DNA from: Salinimicrobium xinjiangense DSM 19287
GTDB taxonomy: Bacteria > Bacteroidota > Bacteroidia > Flavobacteriales > Flavobacteriaceae
Assembly (NCBI RefSeq): GCF_000423585.1
Contig: NZ_AUIG01000032.1
Location: 1-41,947 of the forward strand
DNA length: 41,947 bases
Reading direction: 5' to 3'
Part shown: positions 8,041-15,477 of the stretch, piece after piece
Numbering within the stretch: the stretch's first letter is position 1
Layout of the letters: each line of letters starts with the position of its first letter
The notes under the pieces: generated by a model
Databases searched by the model: none
Seen by the model: only the letters and a program-made list of their open reading frames with translations
Told to the model about the DNA's origin: nothing
Program-made: the position numbers and the translations under genes

Positions 8041-8072
8041 TTAATTTCTAATTTTTAAAATTTTAAAGACTT

Positions 8073-8447
8073 ATGAAGAAGTTCTTAATGATCACCTGTT
8101 TTTTCTTTGGAGGATTGGCAGTAAGCCAGGCACAGCAAACTTCGCCGGTATGGCCGGGATGCGAAGATACTGAGGACAAAGCAAAGTGTTTTAATGAGAA
8201 ACTAAGTGCCCATGTAAGAGAACATTACGAGTACCCAATGAAAGATAATGAGTACATTAGGGCACAGGTAAAAGTTTCTTTCGATGTCAATGAAAAGGGA
8301 GTGGTTGTTGTGAAATCGGTTGAAGGTCCTGAACCACTGGTCAACGAAGCAGCAAGAAAAATGCTGGAAAAGATCCCAAACATGCAACCGGGAACTTTAA
8401 ACGGAGAGCCCGATTCCCGTAACTTCTCTACCACCTACAAATTCTAA
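8073..8447 (+). CDS. Secreted TonB C-terminal-domain-like protein, copy 1
   Basis: The 124-residue protein has a signal peptide (MKKFLMITCFFFGGLAVSQA) and one small domain resembling the TonB C-terminal fold, including VKVSFDVNEKGVVVVKSVEGPEPLVNEAARKML and the terminal PGTLNGEP. A PVWPGCE motif and a second Cys (KCF) precede the domain. It has no proline-rich spanner and no retained membrane anchor, so it is unlikely to transduce energy as TonB does; role unknown. It is the first of three related genes in a row with 9-19 base gaps. Confidence 0.78.
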   Translation: MKKFLMITCFFFGGLAVSQAQQTSPVWPGCEDTEDKAKCFNEKLSAHVREHYEYPMKDNEYIRAQVKVSFDVNEKGVVVVKSVEGPEPLVNEAARKMLEKIPNMQPGTLNGEPDSRNFSTTYKF

Positions 8448-8466
8448 AAACCAAAAGCCCCTGAAA

Positions 8467-8880
8467 ATGAAAAACTTATTTCTAATTGTATTTTTATTTG
8501 CAGGGGCTACTGTCTTTGCCCAGGACGGCGTAAATTTCTCCGGTAATACAATGACCACCAAGGAAACCCCGCCTGTGTGGCCGGGTTGCGAACAATCCGA
8601 AAAATCCAAAAAAGCCTGTTTCCAGGAGAAGCTTGTTCAGCATTTAAAGGAGAATTACAAATTCCCAAAAGACGCCGATGGTAAGATCATAAGAGGGAAA
8701 TCTGTAGTTTCTTTTATCATCAATAAAGAAGGTCAACCGGAAATTACAAAAGTAGAAGGCCCAAGGAAAGAATTGAATGACGAAGCTAAAAGGATCATTC
8801 TTTCGATTCCAAAGATGCAGCCGGGAGAACTGGCAGGAAAACCTGTAGCAGTGAGCTATAAAGTGCCATTCACCTTTTAA
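8467..8880 (+). CDS. Secreted TonB C-terminal-domain-like protein, copy 2
   Basis: The 137-residue paralogue of the preceding gene has signal peptide MKNLFLIVFLFAGATVFA, then PPVWPGCEQSEKSKKACF, and a TonB-CTD-like stretch (GKSVVSFIINKEGQPEITKVEGP, ...LSIPKMQPGELAGKPVAVSYKVPF). The two-Cys motif before the domain is shared with copy 1. Both are probably periplasmic or surface proteins that use the TonB-CTD fold for binding. The gene lies 19 bases after copy 1, in the same operon. Confidence 0.78.
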   Translation: MKNLFLIVFLFAGATVFAQDGVNFSGNTMTTKETPPVWPGCEQSEKSKKACFQEKLVQHLKENYKFPKDADGKIIRGKSVVSFIINKEGQPEITKVEGPRKELNDEAKRIILSIPKMQPGELAGKPVAVSYKVPFTF

Positions 8881-8889
8881 TCTTTCTCC

Positions 8890-9672
8890 TTGAAATATTT
8901 ACTCCCTTTCCTGTTCATCTTTTTCCTCACATCTCAGGTATTATCCCAACAACAGGAGGACACTTCTGTCGCCTTTGTTCATATTTTAAAAGCTGAAAAA
9001 TATCCCTTTTCTGCAAATTGTGTAGAAAGATCTCCTGCCTGTGCGGCCACAGAAATTCAGAATTATATTTTCAGAGATATCCATCGAATAGGTCCGTTGT
9101 CTGAGCTGCAATCAGGCAAAATTGAGATCCCGGTGAGGGTGATCATTGACACAGAAGGAAAAGTAAGTTGGGCTTCAGTAAAAGAATTGCCGGCCGACAG
9201 TGCGGAACTGCTTGCCGATCTTCTTAAAAAAATGCCTGCATTCACGCCCGGCGAACACGAGGGTAAAAAAGCTAATATCATTGTGGATCTCAGGCTCCCT
9301 CTGTATTTTTCGGAATCAGACGACCTTGATACTGAGGTAGTCTCCTTTGAAGATGTAGCAACTAAGCCTGCATGGAAGAACTGTCGAAAAGCCGGGGATC
9401 CCTCCTGTACGACAATAGCAATTAATGACTGGATGAACAGGAGTGTCAGAACTTCAGTCATTAAGGAGCCCGGGAGCTACAAATTGACCGCCACGTTTGT
9501 AATAGGTACCGATGGAAAAACCGGAAGAATAGTAGTGTTTGGCGGCGGAGATGAATTCGCAACAGAAGTAATTCACCAACTAAAAAAAATGCCACGCTTT
9601 GAGCCCGGAAGTGAAGCAGGTAAACCTGTAGCCGTAAATTATACTCTACCAATGTCTTTAAAAAAGCGCTGA
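8890..9672 (+). CDS. Secreted protein with two TonB C-terminal-domain-like repeats
   Basis: The 260-residue third member of the cluster begins with TTG at 8890 and signal peptide MKYLLPFLFIFFLTSQVLS. Two copies of the fold follow, at about residues 35-140 and 155-258. Each contains a Cys pair (ANCVERSPACAATEI; WKNCRKAGDPSCTTI) and ends in PGEHEGKK or PGSEAGKPVAVNYTLP. The start has no in-frame ATG alternative that would keep the signal peptide. It ends the operon before a good terminator. Function unknown. Confidence 0.72.
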   Translation: MKYLLPFLFIFFLTSQVLSQQQEDTSVAFVHILKAEKYPFSANCVERSPACAATEIQNYIFRDIHRIGPLSELQSGKIEIPVRVIIDTEGKVSWASVKELPADSAELLADLLKKMPAFTPGEHEGKKANIIVDLRLPLYFSESDDLDTEVVSFEDVATKPAWKNCRKAGDPSCTTIAINDWMNRSVRTSVIKEPGSYKLTATFVIGTDGKTGRIVVFGGGDEFATEVIHQLKKMPRFEPGSEAGKPVAVNYTLPMSLKKR

Positions 9673-9724
9673 TCCATTGTTAGTATTCCTTTAACTAAAA
9701 AGGAATTATAAAATTCTAAATTTG

Positions 9725-9752
9725 AAGGAAACCCGTCGGTTTCCTTTTTTTT
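9725..9752 (+). terminator. Intrinsic terminator of the TonB-CTD gene cluster
   Basis: AAGGAAACC-CGTC-GGTTTCCTT followed by a long T run. It overlaps the longest possible open frame of egtD and so argues for a later egtD start. Confidence 0.9.
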
Positions 9753-9784
9753 ATATGAAAGGAGCTACGGGAAATTCTTTTCAT

Positions 9785-10753
9785 ATGAACGACACCAAGC
9801 CGCCTGAATTTAAAACCCAGTTTGCCGAAGATGTATTTCACGGCCTTACCTCCTATCCGAAAAAGATAAGTTCAAAATTCCTTTATGACGAAAAAGGAGA
9901 TGAACTCTTTCAAAAGATCATGGAGCTGCCGGAATATTATCTCACCGGGAAGGAATACCAGATCCTTATGCGCCACCGGGAGGAAATAGGGAATGCCTTT
10001 GCTTCTCTTGAAGGATTTGACCTCATAGAACTCGGGGCAGGAGACGGTAAAAAGACCAAGGTCCTGCTAAGACATTTTGAGCAAAAGAATTATGATTTTA
10101 AATACCTACCGGTTGATATAAGCCATAGCGTACTGGACCAGTTAAGCCAAAGCCTAGATCGGGAGATCCCGGGAGTGGAGGTAGAACCACAGCAGGGAAC
10201 CTATATGCAGGTTTTAGGAAAGCTGGCAGATTATAAAGAACGAAAAAAGGTGATCCTTTTCCTCGGTTCCAACATAGGAAACCTATCCCAGCAGGAAGCG
10301 GTATCCTTTCTTCAGAAGATCAGGAATTCCATGCATAAAAAAGACATGTTCTTTATGGGAGTCGATCAAAAGAAAGATCCTCAGGTGATACTGGATGCCT
10401 ACAACGACAAAGCCGGAGTGACAGAAGCTTTTAATAAGAACCTCCTGCACCGCATGAACCGGGAACTGGAAGCCGATTTCGATCCCGATACTTTTTTGCA
10501 CTGGCCGCTGTACAATCCCGAAACCGGAACAGCAAAAAGTTACCTGGTAAGCACAAAGGAACAAAGCGTTCAAATCAACAGTCTTGATCTTGAGGTACAT
10601 TTTCAGAAATGGGAGACTATCCACACAGAAGTTTCCCAGAAATACGACGACACCTCTATTGCCTGGCTGGCTGAAGAAGCCGGATTACAAATTGCAGGTA
10701 GCTGGACAGATAAGGAAAACTGTTTTAAAAATTACCTTTTTCAAACTATATAA
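9785..10753 (+). CDS. egtD: L-histidine N-alpha-methyltransferase (hercynine synthase)
   Basis: EgtD trimethylates histidine with three S-adenosylmethionine to hercynine, the first step to ergothioneine. Visible are the family blocks YPKKISSKFLYDEKGDELF, LPEYYLTGKEYQIL, the SAM loop LIELGAGDGKKTKVLL, LPVDISHSVL, and FLGSNIGNLSQQEA. The open frame reaches back to 9722, but that start lies inside a terminator; ATG 9785 gives a 322-residue protein of normal length. The sulfur-transferring partner EgtB is not in the window. A DUF427 gene follows after 2 bases. Confidence 0.92.
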   Translation: MNDTKPPEFKTQFAEDVFHGLTSYPKKISSKFLYDEKGDELFQKIMELPEYYLTGKEYQILMRHREEIGNAFASLEGFDLIELGAGDGKKTKVLLRHFEQKNYDFKYLPVDISHSVLDQLSQSLDREIPGVEVEPQQGTYMQVLGKLADYKERKKVILFLGSNIGNLSQQEAVSFLQKIRNSMHKKDMFFMGVDQKKDPQVILDAYNDKAGVTEAFNKNLLHRMNRELEADFDPDTFLHWPLYNPETGTAKSYLVSTKEQSVQINSLDLEVHFQKWETIHTEVSQKYDDTSIAWLAEEAGLQIAGSWTDKENCFKNYLFQTI

Positions 10754-10755
10754 TT

Positions 10756-11037
10756 ATGAAAGCAATCTGGAACAATACAGTTGTAGCCCAAAGCGACCAA
10801 ACCATTGAAGTAGAAAATAATCATTATTTTCCTCCCGATGCCATTAATTCTGAATTTTTCCAGCTTAGTGACACCCATACAGTTTGTCCATGGAAAGGCA
10901 GAGCCTCCTATTTTCATCTGAAAGTTGGAGAAGAAAAAAATCCCGATGCCGCCTGGTTTTATCCACATCCCAAACCTGAAGCTTCAAAGATCAAAGATCA
11001 TGTGGCCTTCTGGAAAGGAGTGGAAGTGAAAAAATAA
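10756..11037 (+). CDS. DUF427 domain protein
   Basis: The 93-residue protein is a complete DUF427 domain: MKAIWNNTVVAQSDQTIEVE, NHYFPPDAI, THTVCPWKGRASYF and the ending DHVAFWKGVEV are its usual landmarks. The molecular function of DUF427 is not established. Placement 2 bases behind egtD makes co-expression nearly certain and suggests a link to hercynine or ergothioneine. Transcripts reading through its stop would enter the asnA leader directly. Confidence 0.88.
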   Translation: MKAIWNNTVVAQSDQTIEVENNHYFPPDAINSEFFQLSDTHTVCPWKGRASYFHLKVGEEKNPDAAWFYPHPKPEASKIKDHVAFWKGVEVKK

Positions 11038-11092
11038 TTTGGCGGTAAAGAAAAAAGAATTAAGTTTACAAAAATCAAAAGAAACAGAACAG

Positions 11093-11170
11093 GTGATCCT
11101 GAACAACAACAATAATAATTTCAATAACAATCTTAATCAACTAAGATTGCGGAAAGCTATTATTGTTTAA
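11093..11170 (+). CDS. Asn-rich leader peptide 1 of the asnA attenuator
   Basis: GTG at 11093 opens a 25-codon frame: VIL, then NNNNNN, F, NNN, L, N, then QLRLRKAIIV and TAA (11168-11170). Ten of 25 codons are Asn (six consecutive at 11102-11119). The frame is open further upstream to a TTG at 11039, so the start is uncertain; the Asn run and stop are not. An Asn-rich peptide before an asparagine synthetase gene, ending inside an antiterminator arm, is what a translation-sensing attenuator needs. Confidence 0.85.
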   Translation: MILNNNNNNFNNNLNQLRLRKAIIV

Positions 11171-11193
11171 CAAGATCCCTTAAACAATATTCA

Positions 11194-11228
11194 AAGCCTT
11201 TCCGTCACCAGGAAAGGCTTTTTTTTTT
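11194..11228 (+). terminator. Attenuator terminator 1
   Basis: AAGCCTTTCC (11194-11203) pairs with GGAAAGGCTT (11211-11220), followed by ten T residues. The 5' arm is also claimed by an alternative hairpin: CGGAAAG and ATTGTTTAA (within 11150-11170) pair with TTAAACAAT and CTTTCCG (within 11180-11204). Confidence 0.93.
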
Positions 11229-11236
11229 GCACTAAT

Positions 11237-11308
11237 ATGAAACGACTTCAAATAAATAATATCAATAATAATAGTCCGCCACCCGGGGGAGAGGATCTCT
11301 GTGCCTAA
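11237..11308 (+). CDS. Asn-rich leader peptide 2 of the asnA attenuator
   Basis: ATG at 11237 starts a 23-codon frame: MKRLQI, NN, I, NNN, then SPPPGGEDLCA and TAA at 11306-11308. Five Asn codons fall in a 6-codon stretch (11255-11272). The peptide is unrelated to leader 1 outside the Asn run, yet it is also followed at once by a terminator, so the module is present twice. The Pro/Gly-coding segment forms one arm of the antiterminator. Confidence 0.88.
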   Translation: MKRLQINNINNNSPPPGGEDLCA

Positions 11309-11309
11309 A

Positions 11310-11340
11310 AGCCTGCCTCCCTCCCGGGGCGGGCTTTTTT
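11310..11340 (+). terminator. Attenuator terminator 2
   Basis: AGCCTGCC (11310-11317) pairs with GGCGGGCT (11328-11335, one G-U pair), followed by TTTTTT. The competing fold pairs CCCGGGGGAGAGG (11282-11294) with CCTCCCTCCCGGG (11316-11328). Confidence 0.9.
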
Positions 11341-11377
11341 ATTTCCAATAAATAATAAAAACCTAAAGAACAAGAAT

Positions 11378-12400
11378 ATGAAAACTACAGTACAACAATT
11401 ATCAGAAAAACTAGCAACCGAAGAAGCGGTTCAATTTGTAAAGACAGGATTTGAAACACATTTGAAAGAGCAGCTATCACTGCTAAAGGTATCGGCTCCA
11501 ACAGTGGTGCTCCATGGTACAGGGATCAACGATGACCTCAACGGCATTGAAAGACCTGTAAGTTTTCCGATTAAATCCATGCAGGAGCGCCGGGCCGAAG
11601 TTGTTCAATCCCTTGCGAAATGGAAGAGATTAAGACTTAAAGAATATGAACTGGAACCCGGTTTCGGAATAGTGACCGATATGAAGGCCCTGCGTCCTGA
11701 TGAAGATCTTGGACCGCTGCATTCAATCTCGGTAGACCAGTGGGACTGGGAAAAAGTGATGAGCCCAGAAGAGCGGCATCTGGATTTCCTAAAGCAGCAG
11801 GTAAGCCGTATCTATAAAGCTTTACTGGAAACAGAAGCTGCTGTTGCTAGCTCCTATCCTCTTCTCACACCTTTTCTACCTTCAGAAATCACCTTTTTAC
11901 ACGCTGAAGACCTGTTAAAGCAGTATCCTCACCTCACTCCAAAGCAAAGGGAAGATAGAGCCGCGAAAGAGTTCGGCGCTGTTTTCCTGACAGGCATTGG
12001 CGGACAGCTGGAAAGCGGAGAAGCTCACGACGGCCGTGCACCCGATTATGATGATTGGAGCACCCCCACCTCGGCTACTACAAAAGGTCTCAATGGTGAT
12101 ATTTTAGTATGGCATCCGGTCCTGGAACAGGCTTTTGAACTCTCTTCAATGGGAATAAGAGTTGATGCGGAAGTGTTAGAAGAACAACTAAAACTAAGAC
12201 AGGCCGAAGGCAGAAAAGAACTGTTCTACCACAGTGAACTTTTGAAAGGTAGTCTGCCGCAAACGATTGGTGGTGGAATAGGACAGTCGAGATTATGTAT
12301 GTTCCTGTTAAGAAAAAAACACATTGGAGAAGTGCAGGTAAGTATCTGGCCCGAAGCTATGAAACAGGAAATGGCAGGTGCCGGAATATTTTTACTTTAA
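11378..12400 (+). CDS. asnA: Aspartate-ammonia ligase (asparagine synthetase A)
   Basis: AsnA makes asparagine from aspartate, ammonia and ATP in the cytoplasm and is structurally related to class II aminoacyl-tRNA synthetases. The 340-residue protein has the characteristic GINDDLNGIERPVSFPIK, the HSISVDQWDWEKVM block, ILVWHPVLEQAFELSSMGIRVD, and the closing GGGIGQSRLCMFLLRKKHIGEVQVSIWP. Its length is close to the E. coli enzyme (330). Expression should depend on the two upstream Asn attenuators. A terminator shared with the convergent neighbour follows. Confidence 0.96.
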   Translation: MKTTVQQLSEKLATEEAVQFVKTGFETHLKEQLSLLKVSAPTVVLHGTGINDDLNGIERPVSFPIKSMQERRAEVVQSLAKWKRLRLKEYELEPGFGIVTDMKALRPDEDLGPLHSISVDQWDWEKVMSPEERHLDFLKQQVSRIYKALLETEAAVASSYPLLTPFLPSEITFLHAEDLLKQYPHLTPKQREDRAAKEFGAVFLTGIGGQLESGEAHDGRAPDYDDWSTPTSATTKGLNGDILVWHPVLEQAFELSSMGIRVDAEVLEEQLKLRQAEGRKELFYHSELLKGSLPQTIGGGIGQSRLCMFLLRKKHIGEVQVSIWPEAMKQEMAGAGIFLL

Positions 12401-12420
12401 AGACCACAAACAACCTATCA

Positions 12421-12465
12421 AATTAAAGGGTACCCAAAAATGTCATTTTTGGATACCCTTTAATT
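12421..12465. terminator. Bidirectional terminator between asnA and the class V aminotransferase gene
   Basis: AATTAAAGGGTA and TACCCTTTAATT form the outer stem, with CCAAAAATG/CATTTTTGG inside. A/T tracts on both sides let it serve both convergent genes. It overlaps the last codons of the minus-strand gene. Confidence 0.85.
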
Positions 12466-13533
12466 TATGTTCTTAAGCAGATGATCGATATCGGCCTCAG
12501 AATTGAAATAATTAAAACTAACTCTTAATCCATCTCCACGCATGGAGCAAATGATCTTGTTGCTTCGCAGTTTTTGGAACAGTTGCTCGTCTCCTTTGAT
12601 GTTGAAAATAGAAGAATGAAGCTTCCTCCTTACCACTGAGGGTTCTAAAAGCCCTTTCTCGGCAAGTTTTTCTTTTGCCTGTAAAGAGAGTTCTTCAATT
12701 CGGGCTTCAATTTCTTTCATTCCCACCTGATTTATGAGGTCAATCGCAACTTTTAAACTTCCGAAGTTAAGAGTGTCCAGATGTCCGGGTTCAAACTTCC
12801 CGATAAAGCTGCCTTTGTGAGGCTTATTTTTTCCCTGAAGTTCCATTAGCTCCAGTTCTTTAGGTGCTATAATGTCTTTCATATGCTCCTTAAAAAGAAA
12901 AAAACCATTCCCGTAACCGGCATTGAGCCATTTGTAGGCACTTGCGCCAAGCACATCAATACCTGAAGCTTCAAAATCAAATTCTTCGGTTCCGCAATAC
13001 TGGGTACCATCAGCGAAAAGCAGCAGCTGCGGATGCTCTCGTTTTAGCTTCAGAAGAAAATCCGGATCTATTTTGATACCGTTGATGTACTGCACAAGGC
13101 TAAAGGCGAAGAGATGAGGTTTTTCTTTTTCTACAGCTTCAGCAATATTCTCCTCCAGGTGCTCATTGATTTCAGCATAACACACTTCAAAACCACGGGA
13201 TTTTACTGCCCAGTTTACTGAAGGATAATCATTGTGAAGCAGAAGAACCTTTTTCTTCCTGTCGATTCCCTCCATGAGCAGGTTAAAACCATAGGAAAAA
13301 TTTGGCGTTAGTGCCACCCGGTTTGGAGCGCATCCCAGTAATTCTCCCACTGCCTTTCTTGTTTTGAGAAAGAGGCTGTCCCTCTTTTCCCTAAACAGGC
13401 TTCCTCCAATCAAAAAATCGAGGTCATGATCCTGCCGGAATTCCAGGACCACTTCAGGCAAAAGACCCGAAGCAGCTGTATCGAGATATATGTATTGCTC
13501 AAGTAAGGGGAATTGTTTCTTAAAATTCTTCAT
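12460..13533 (-). CDS. Class V PLP-dependent aminotransferase (cysteine desulfurase/selenocysteine lyase-like)
   Basis: This is a fold-type I PLP enzyme. YLDTAASGLLPEVVLEF opens the domain, FSLVQYINGIKIDPDFLL and LLLFADGTQYCGTEEFD hold the cofactor aspartate, and LGASAYKWLNAGYGNGFF contains the Schiff-base lysine. A Cys in the active loop like that of true desulfurases is not obvious, so the substrate is open. The open frame extends to 13614 but would overlap the divergent gene; MKNFKKQFPLLEQYIYLDT at 13533 gives 357 residues and leaves a 64-base promoter gap. Confidence 0.85.
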   Translation of the reverse strand: MKNFKKQFPLLEQYIYLDTAASGLLPEVVLEFRQDHDLDFLIGGSLFREKRDSLFLKTRKAVGELLGCAPNRVALTPNFSYGFNLLMEGIDRKKKVLLLHNDYPSVNWAVKSRGFEVCYAEINEHLEENIAEAVEKEKPHLFAFSLVQYINGIKIDPDFLLKLKREHPQLLLFADGTQYCGTEEFDFEASGIDVLGASAYKWLNAGYGNGFFLFKEHMKDIIAPKELELMELQGKNKPHKGSFIGKFEPGHLDTLNFGSLKVAIDLINQVGMKEIEARIEELSLQAKEKLAEKGLLEPSVVRRKLHSSIFNIKGDEQLFQKLRSNKIICSMRGDGLRVSFNYFNSEADIDHLLKNIN

Positions 13534-13562
13534 TATTCCAAAATTTTCCGAAGTAAAATCTA

Positions 13563-13570
13563 TAAATTTG
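13563..13570 (+). promoter_or_regulatory. -7 box for the 2TM-folA operon
   Basis: TAAATTTG matches TAnnTTTG exactly and lies 27 bases before the ATG at 13598, between two divergent genes. Confidence 0.55.
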
Positions 13571-13597
13571 AGAGAATCTCTAAAATAGTCCTTTAAA

Positions 13598-14047
13598 ATG
13601 ACCTCCAAAAACAAAAGTTCTTCAAAAATTGATCCCGAACAGCGGGAGTTAGTTGAACGTGCTCAACATAGAGCAAGACAAAAGCGACGGTTGTATCAGC
13701 ATTTTGTCGTCTTCCTGCTGGGATCTGTGGTTTTGATCCTCATCAATGTCATTTTTGAGATTGGAACAGACATCAATCCTTTTGGACTGGACTGGTTTGT
13801 GTGGGCGATCATTTTTTGGGCGCTAATTCTCCTTATCCACGTCTTTAATGTTTATGTTACAAATAAATTCTTTGGAAAAGATTGGGAAAATGAGCAGGTA
13901 GACCGGCTGGTTGCTAAACAGCAAAGAAAGATTGCCGAGTTACAGAAGCAGGTAGAAAAGGATCATCCTTTGCCGCACAGGAATGAACCCTATATCCCAC
14001 CCACTACAGAAAGACCCATTGATCCAGATGAACCTATAAATTCCTGA
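13598..14047 (+). CDS. 2TM domain-containing membrane protein
   Basis: The 149-residue protein has a basic N terminus (RAQHRARQKRRLYQHF), two membrane spans at about residues 37-57 and 65-88 separated by a short NPFGLDWFVW turn, and a charged tail rich in Lys/Gln and then Pro. This matches the 2TM family widespread in Bacteroidota, whose members have no assigned function though some are joined to histidine kinases. folA starts 3 bases after it, so the pair is co-transcribed. Confidence 0.85.
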   Translation: MTSKNKSSSKIDPEQRELVERAQHRARQKRRLYQHFVVFLLGSVVLILINVIFEIGTDINPFGLDWFVWAIIFWALILLIHVFNVYVTNKFFGKDWENEQVDRLVAKQQRKIAELQKQVEKDHPLPHRNEPYIPPTTERPIDPDEPINS

Positions 14048-14050
14048 GAA

Positions 14051-14545
14051 ATGGGAAAAGTGACTTTAATAGCCGCCGCAGGCGAAAATAATGAACTTGG
14101 CAAGGATAAGGACCTGGTTTGGCACCTCCCCGATGATTTCAAAAGATTTAAGAGCCTTACCACCGGCCACTACATAATTATGGGTCGCAAGACCTTTGAA
14201 ACCTTTCCAAAACTGTTACCTAATCGCACCCACGTCATCATCACCCGGAAAGAAGATTATAATCCCAAAGGAACCATTGTGGCCAATTCGCTTGACGAGG
14301 CACTCGAAGTTGCAGAGGAAGACCCGCAGCCTTTTGTCATTGGGGGTGGAGAGATCTATAAACTTGCACTTGAAAAAGCAGATGCTATAGAGCTCACCCG
14401 TGTCCACGGAACTTTTGAGGCCGACACTTTTTTTCCCGAGCTTGATGAACAAAACTGGAACCTGGTAGCTTCTGAAATGCACCCAAAAGATGATCGCCAC
14501 AATTATGCTTTCACCTATCTAACCTATGAGCGTGCCGGCCGATGA
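14051..14545 (+). CDS. folA: Dihydrofolate reductase
   Basis: FolA reduces dihydrofolate to tetrahydrofolate with NADPH, restoring the cofactor consumed by thymidylate synthase. The 164 residues show LIAAAGENNELGKDKDLVWHLPDDFKRFKSLT with the substrate-binding Asp, the NADPH-binding IIMGRKTFETFPKLLPNRTHVIITR, and FVIGGGEIYKLAL. All are hallmarks of chromosomal DHFR, and the length is typical. It sits between a 2TM gene (3-base gap) and a fructosamine kinase gene (20-base overlap). Confidence 0.96.
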   Translation: MGKVTLIAAAGENNELGKDKDLVWHLPDDFKRFKSLTTGHYIIMGRKTFETFPKLLPNRTHVIITRKEDYNPKGTIVANSLDEALEVAEEDPQPFVIGGGEIYKLALEKADAIELTRVHGTFEADTFFPELDEQNWNLVASEMHPKDDRHNYAFTYLTYERAGR

Positions 14546-15386
14546 GAAATTTCTGAAGATCCTGGGAGATGATCTGGGTTTTGAGATAAACAATATCCAG
14601 TCGCTTGCCGGGGGCAGCATCAACAATGTTTATCTTCTTGACACTTCCGAAGGAAAAAGGGTCATCAAGATCAACTCTGCCGGAAAATTTCCGGGTATGT
14701 TCCCTGCAGAAAAAAAAGGGCTTGAGACTCTTGCCGGTGCTGAAGCATTTGATGTTCCAAAAGTTTATGCCAGCGGAGAACTGGAAGGTACAGCCTACCT
14801 CCTGCTGGAATATAAAAAAGAAGGGGCTCAAAAATCACATTTTTGGAAGGTATTTGGGGAGCAGCTTTCACAATTGCACCAAACTTCATCTGAATATTTT
14901 GGATTTTCTTCTTCCAATTATATTGGAAGTCTGCCGCAGTACAATGAGCAGCGGGAATCTGCAGCCGACTTTTATGTGAATCAGCGGCTGGAACCACAAG
15001 TGAAGATGGCTTCCGAAAGAGGATTTTCGCTGGGAGATCTTTCAGATTTCTACAGAAACATTTCCGAAGAAATCCCTGATGAACCTCCCGCACTATTGCA
15101 CGGTGACCTTTGGAGTGGGAACTATCTGGTCAATGAAGAAGGTCTCCCCTGTTTAATTGATCCTGCAGTCTGCTTTGGTCAAAGGGAAATGGATCTTGGC
15201 ATGATGAAATTATTTGGAGGTTTCCCTTCTGAAGTCTTTGAAGTTTACCATCATCAGTTTCCGCTTCAGCCGGGATGGGAAGAACGAATGCCCCTTTGGC
15301 AGCTTTACTACCTTTTGGTACACCTTAATATCTTTGGGAGCAGTTATCTTCCGCAGGTAAAAAGAATTATAAGCCGGTTTTCATAA
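14526..15386 (+). CDS. Fructosamine/ketosamine-3-kinase family protein
   Basis: Members phosphorylate sugar residues attached to protein amines so that the glycation product falls off. The 286 residues have the kinase-like fold: GGSINNVYLL near the N terminus, LLLEYKKEG at the hinge, LLHGDLWSGNYLVNEEGLPCLIDPAVCFGQREMDLGMMKLFGGF carrying the catalytic Asp and metal-binding Asp (about residues 192-236). The start overlaps the end of folA by 20 bases, so translational coupling is likely. Confidence 0.9.
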   Translation: MSVPADEKFLKILGDDLGFEINNIQSLAGGSINNVYLLDTSEGKRVIKINSAGKFPGMFPAEKKGLETLAGAEAFDVPKVYASGELEGTAYLLLEYKKEGAQKSHFWKVFGEQLSQLHQTSSEYFGFSSSNYIGSLPQYNEQRESAADFYVNQRLEPQVKMASERGFSLGDLSDFYRNISEEIPDEPPALLHGDLWSGNYLVNEEGLPCLIDPAVCFGQREMDLGMMKLFGGFPSEVFEVYHHQFPLQPGWEERMPLWQLYYLLVHLNIFGSSYLPQVKRIISRFS

Positions 15387-15477
15387 TCTTAACAGGCTTG
15401 CAGGTTCTTTTAGCAGTTCTTTAGTGGAGCTTCCATGTTAAATCATTTATATTTAAATAGTTAAATAAAATGATGAT

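Larger units (their letters stand above)
11093..11340 (+). promoter_or_regulatory. Tandem asparagine-sensing transcription attenuators controlling asnA
   Basis: Two complete leader-antiterminator-terminator modules stand in series before asnA. When Asn-tRNA is charged, the ribosome should run to the stop codon and mask the antiterminator arm (11150-11170, or 11282-11294 in module 2), letting the terminator form. When it stalls at the Asn codons, the antiterminator should form and asnA be transcribed. The order and spacing fit the classical his/trp-type mechanism. I infer the mechanism from sequence alone. Confidence 0.88.

Noticed and set aside
8456-8509. AGCCCCTG...CAGGGGCT inverted repeat around the start of the second TonB-CTD gene
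   Set aside because: An 8-bp stem with a 38-base loop that includes coding sequence, with no conserved partner before the sister genes; probably chance.
9063-9461. 132-codon minus-strand open frame
   Set aside because: It is antisense to a well-supported TonB-CTD gene, with Ser-rich shadow composition. The 160-codon frame at 3611-4093 inside etfA was rejected for the same reason.
9722-9784. Upstream TTG start of egtD
   Set aside because: It would begin inside the terminator hairpin of the preceding gene, and the extra residues do not match EgtD N termini.
11039-11170. Extended reading of leader 1 from TTG 11039 (AVKKKELSLQKSKETEQ...), which resembles a peptide natural product precursor
   Set aside because: No modification or export genes are near, and the Asn run, stop position and hairpins before asnA are better explained by attenuation. 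The longer start remains possible for the leader peptide itself.
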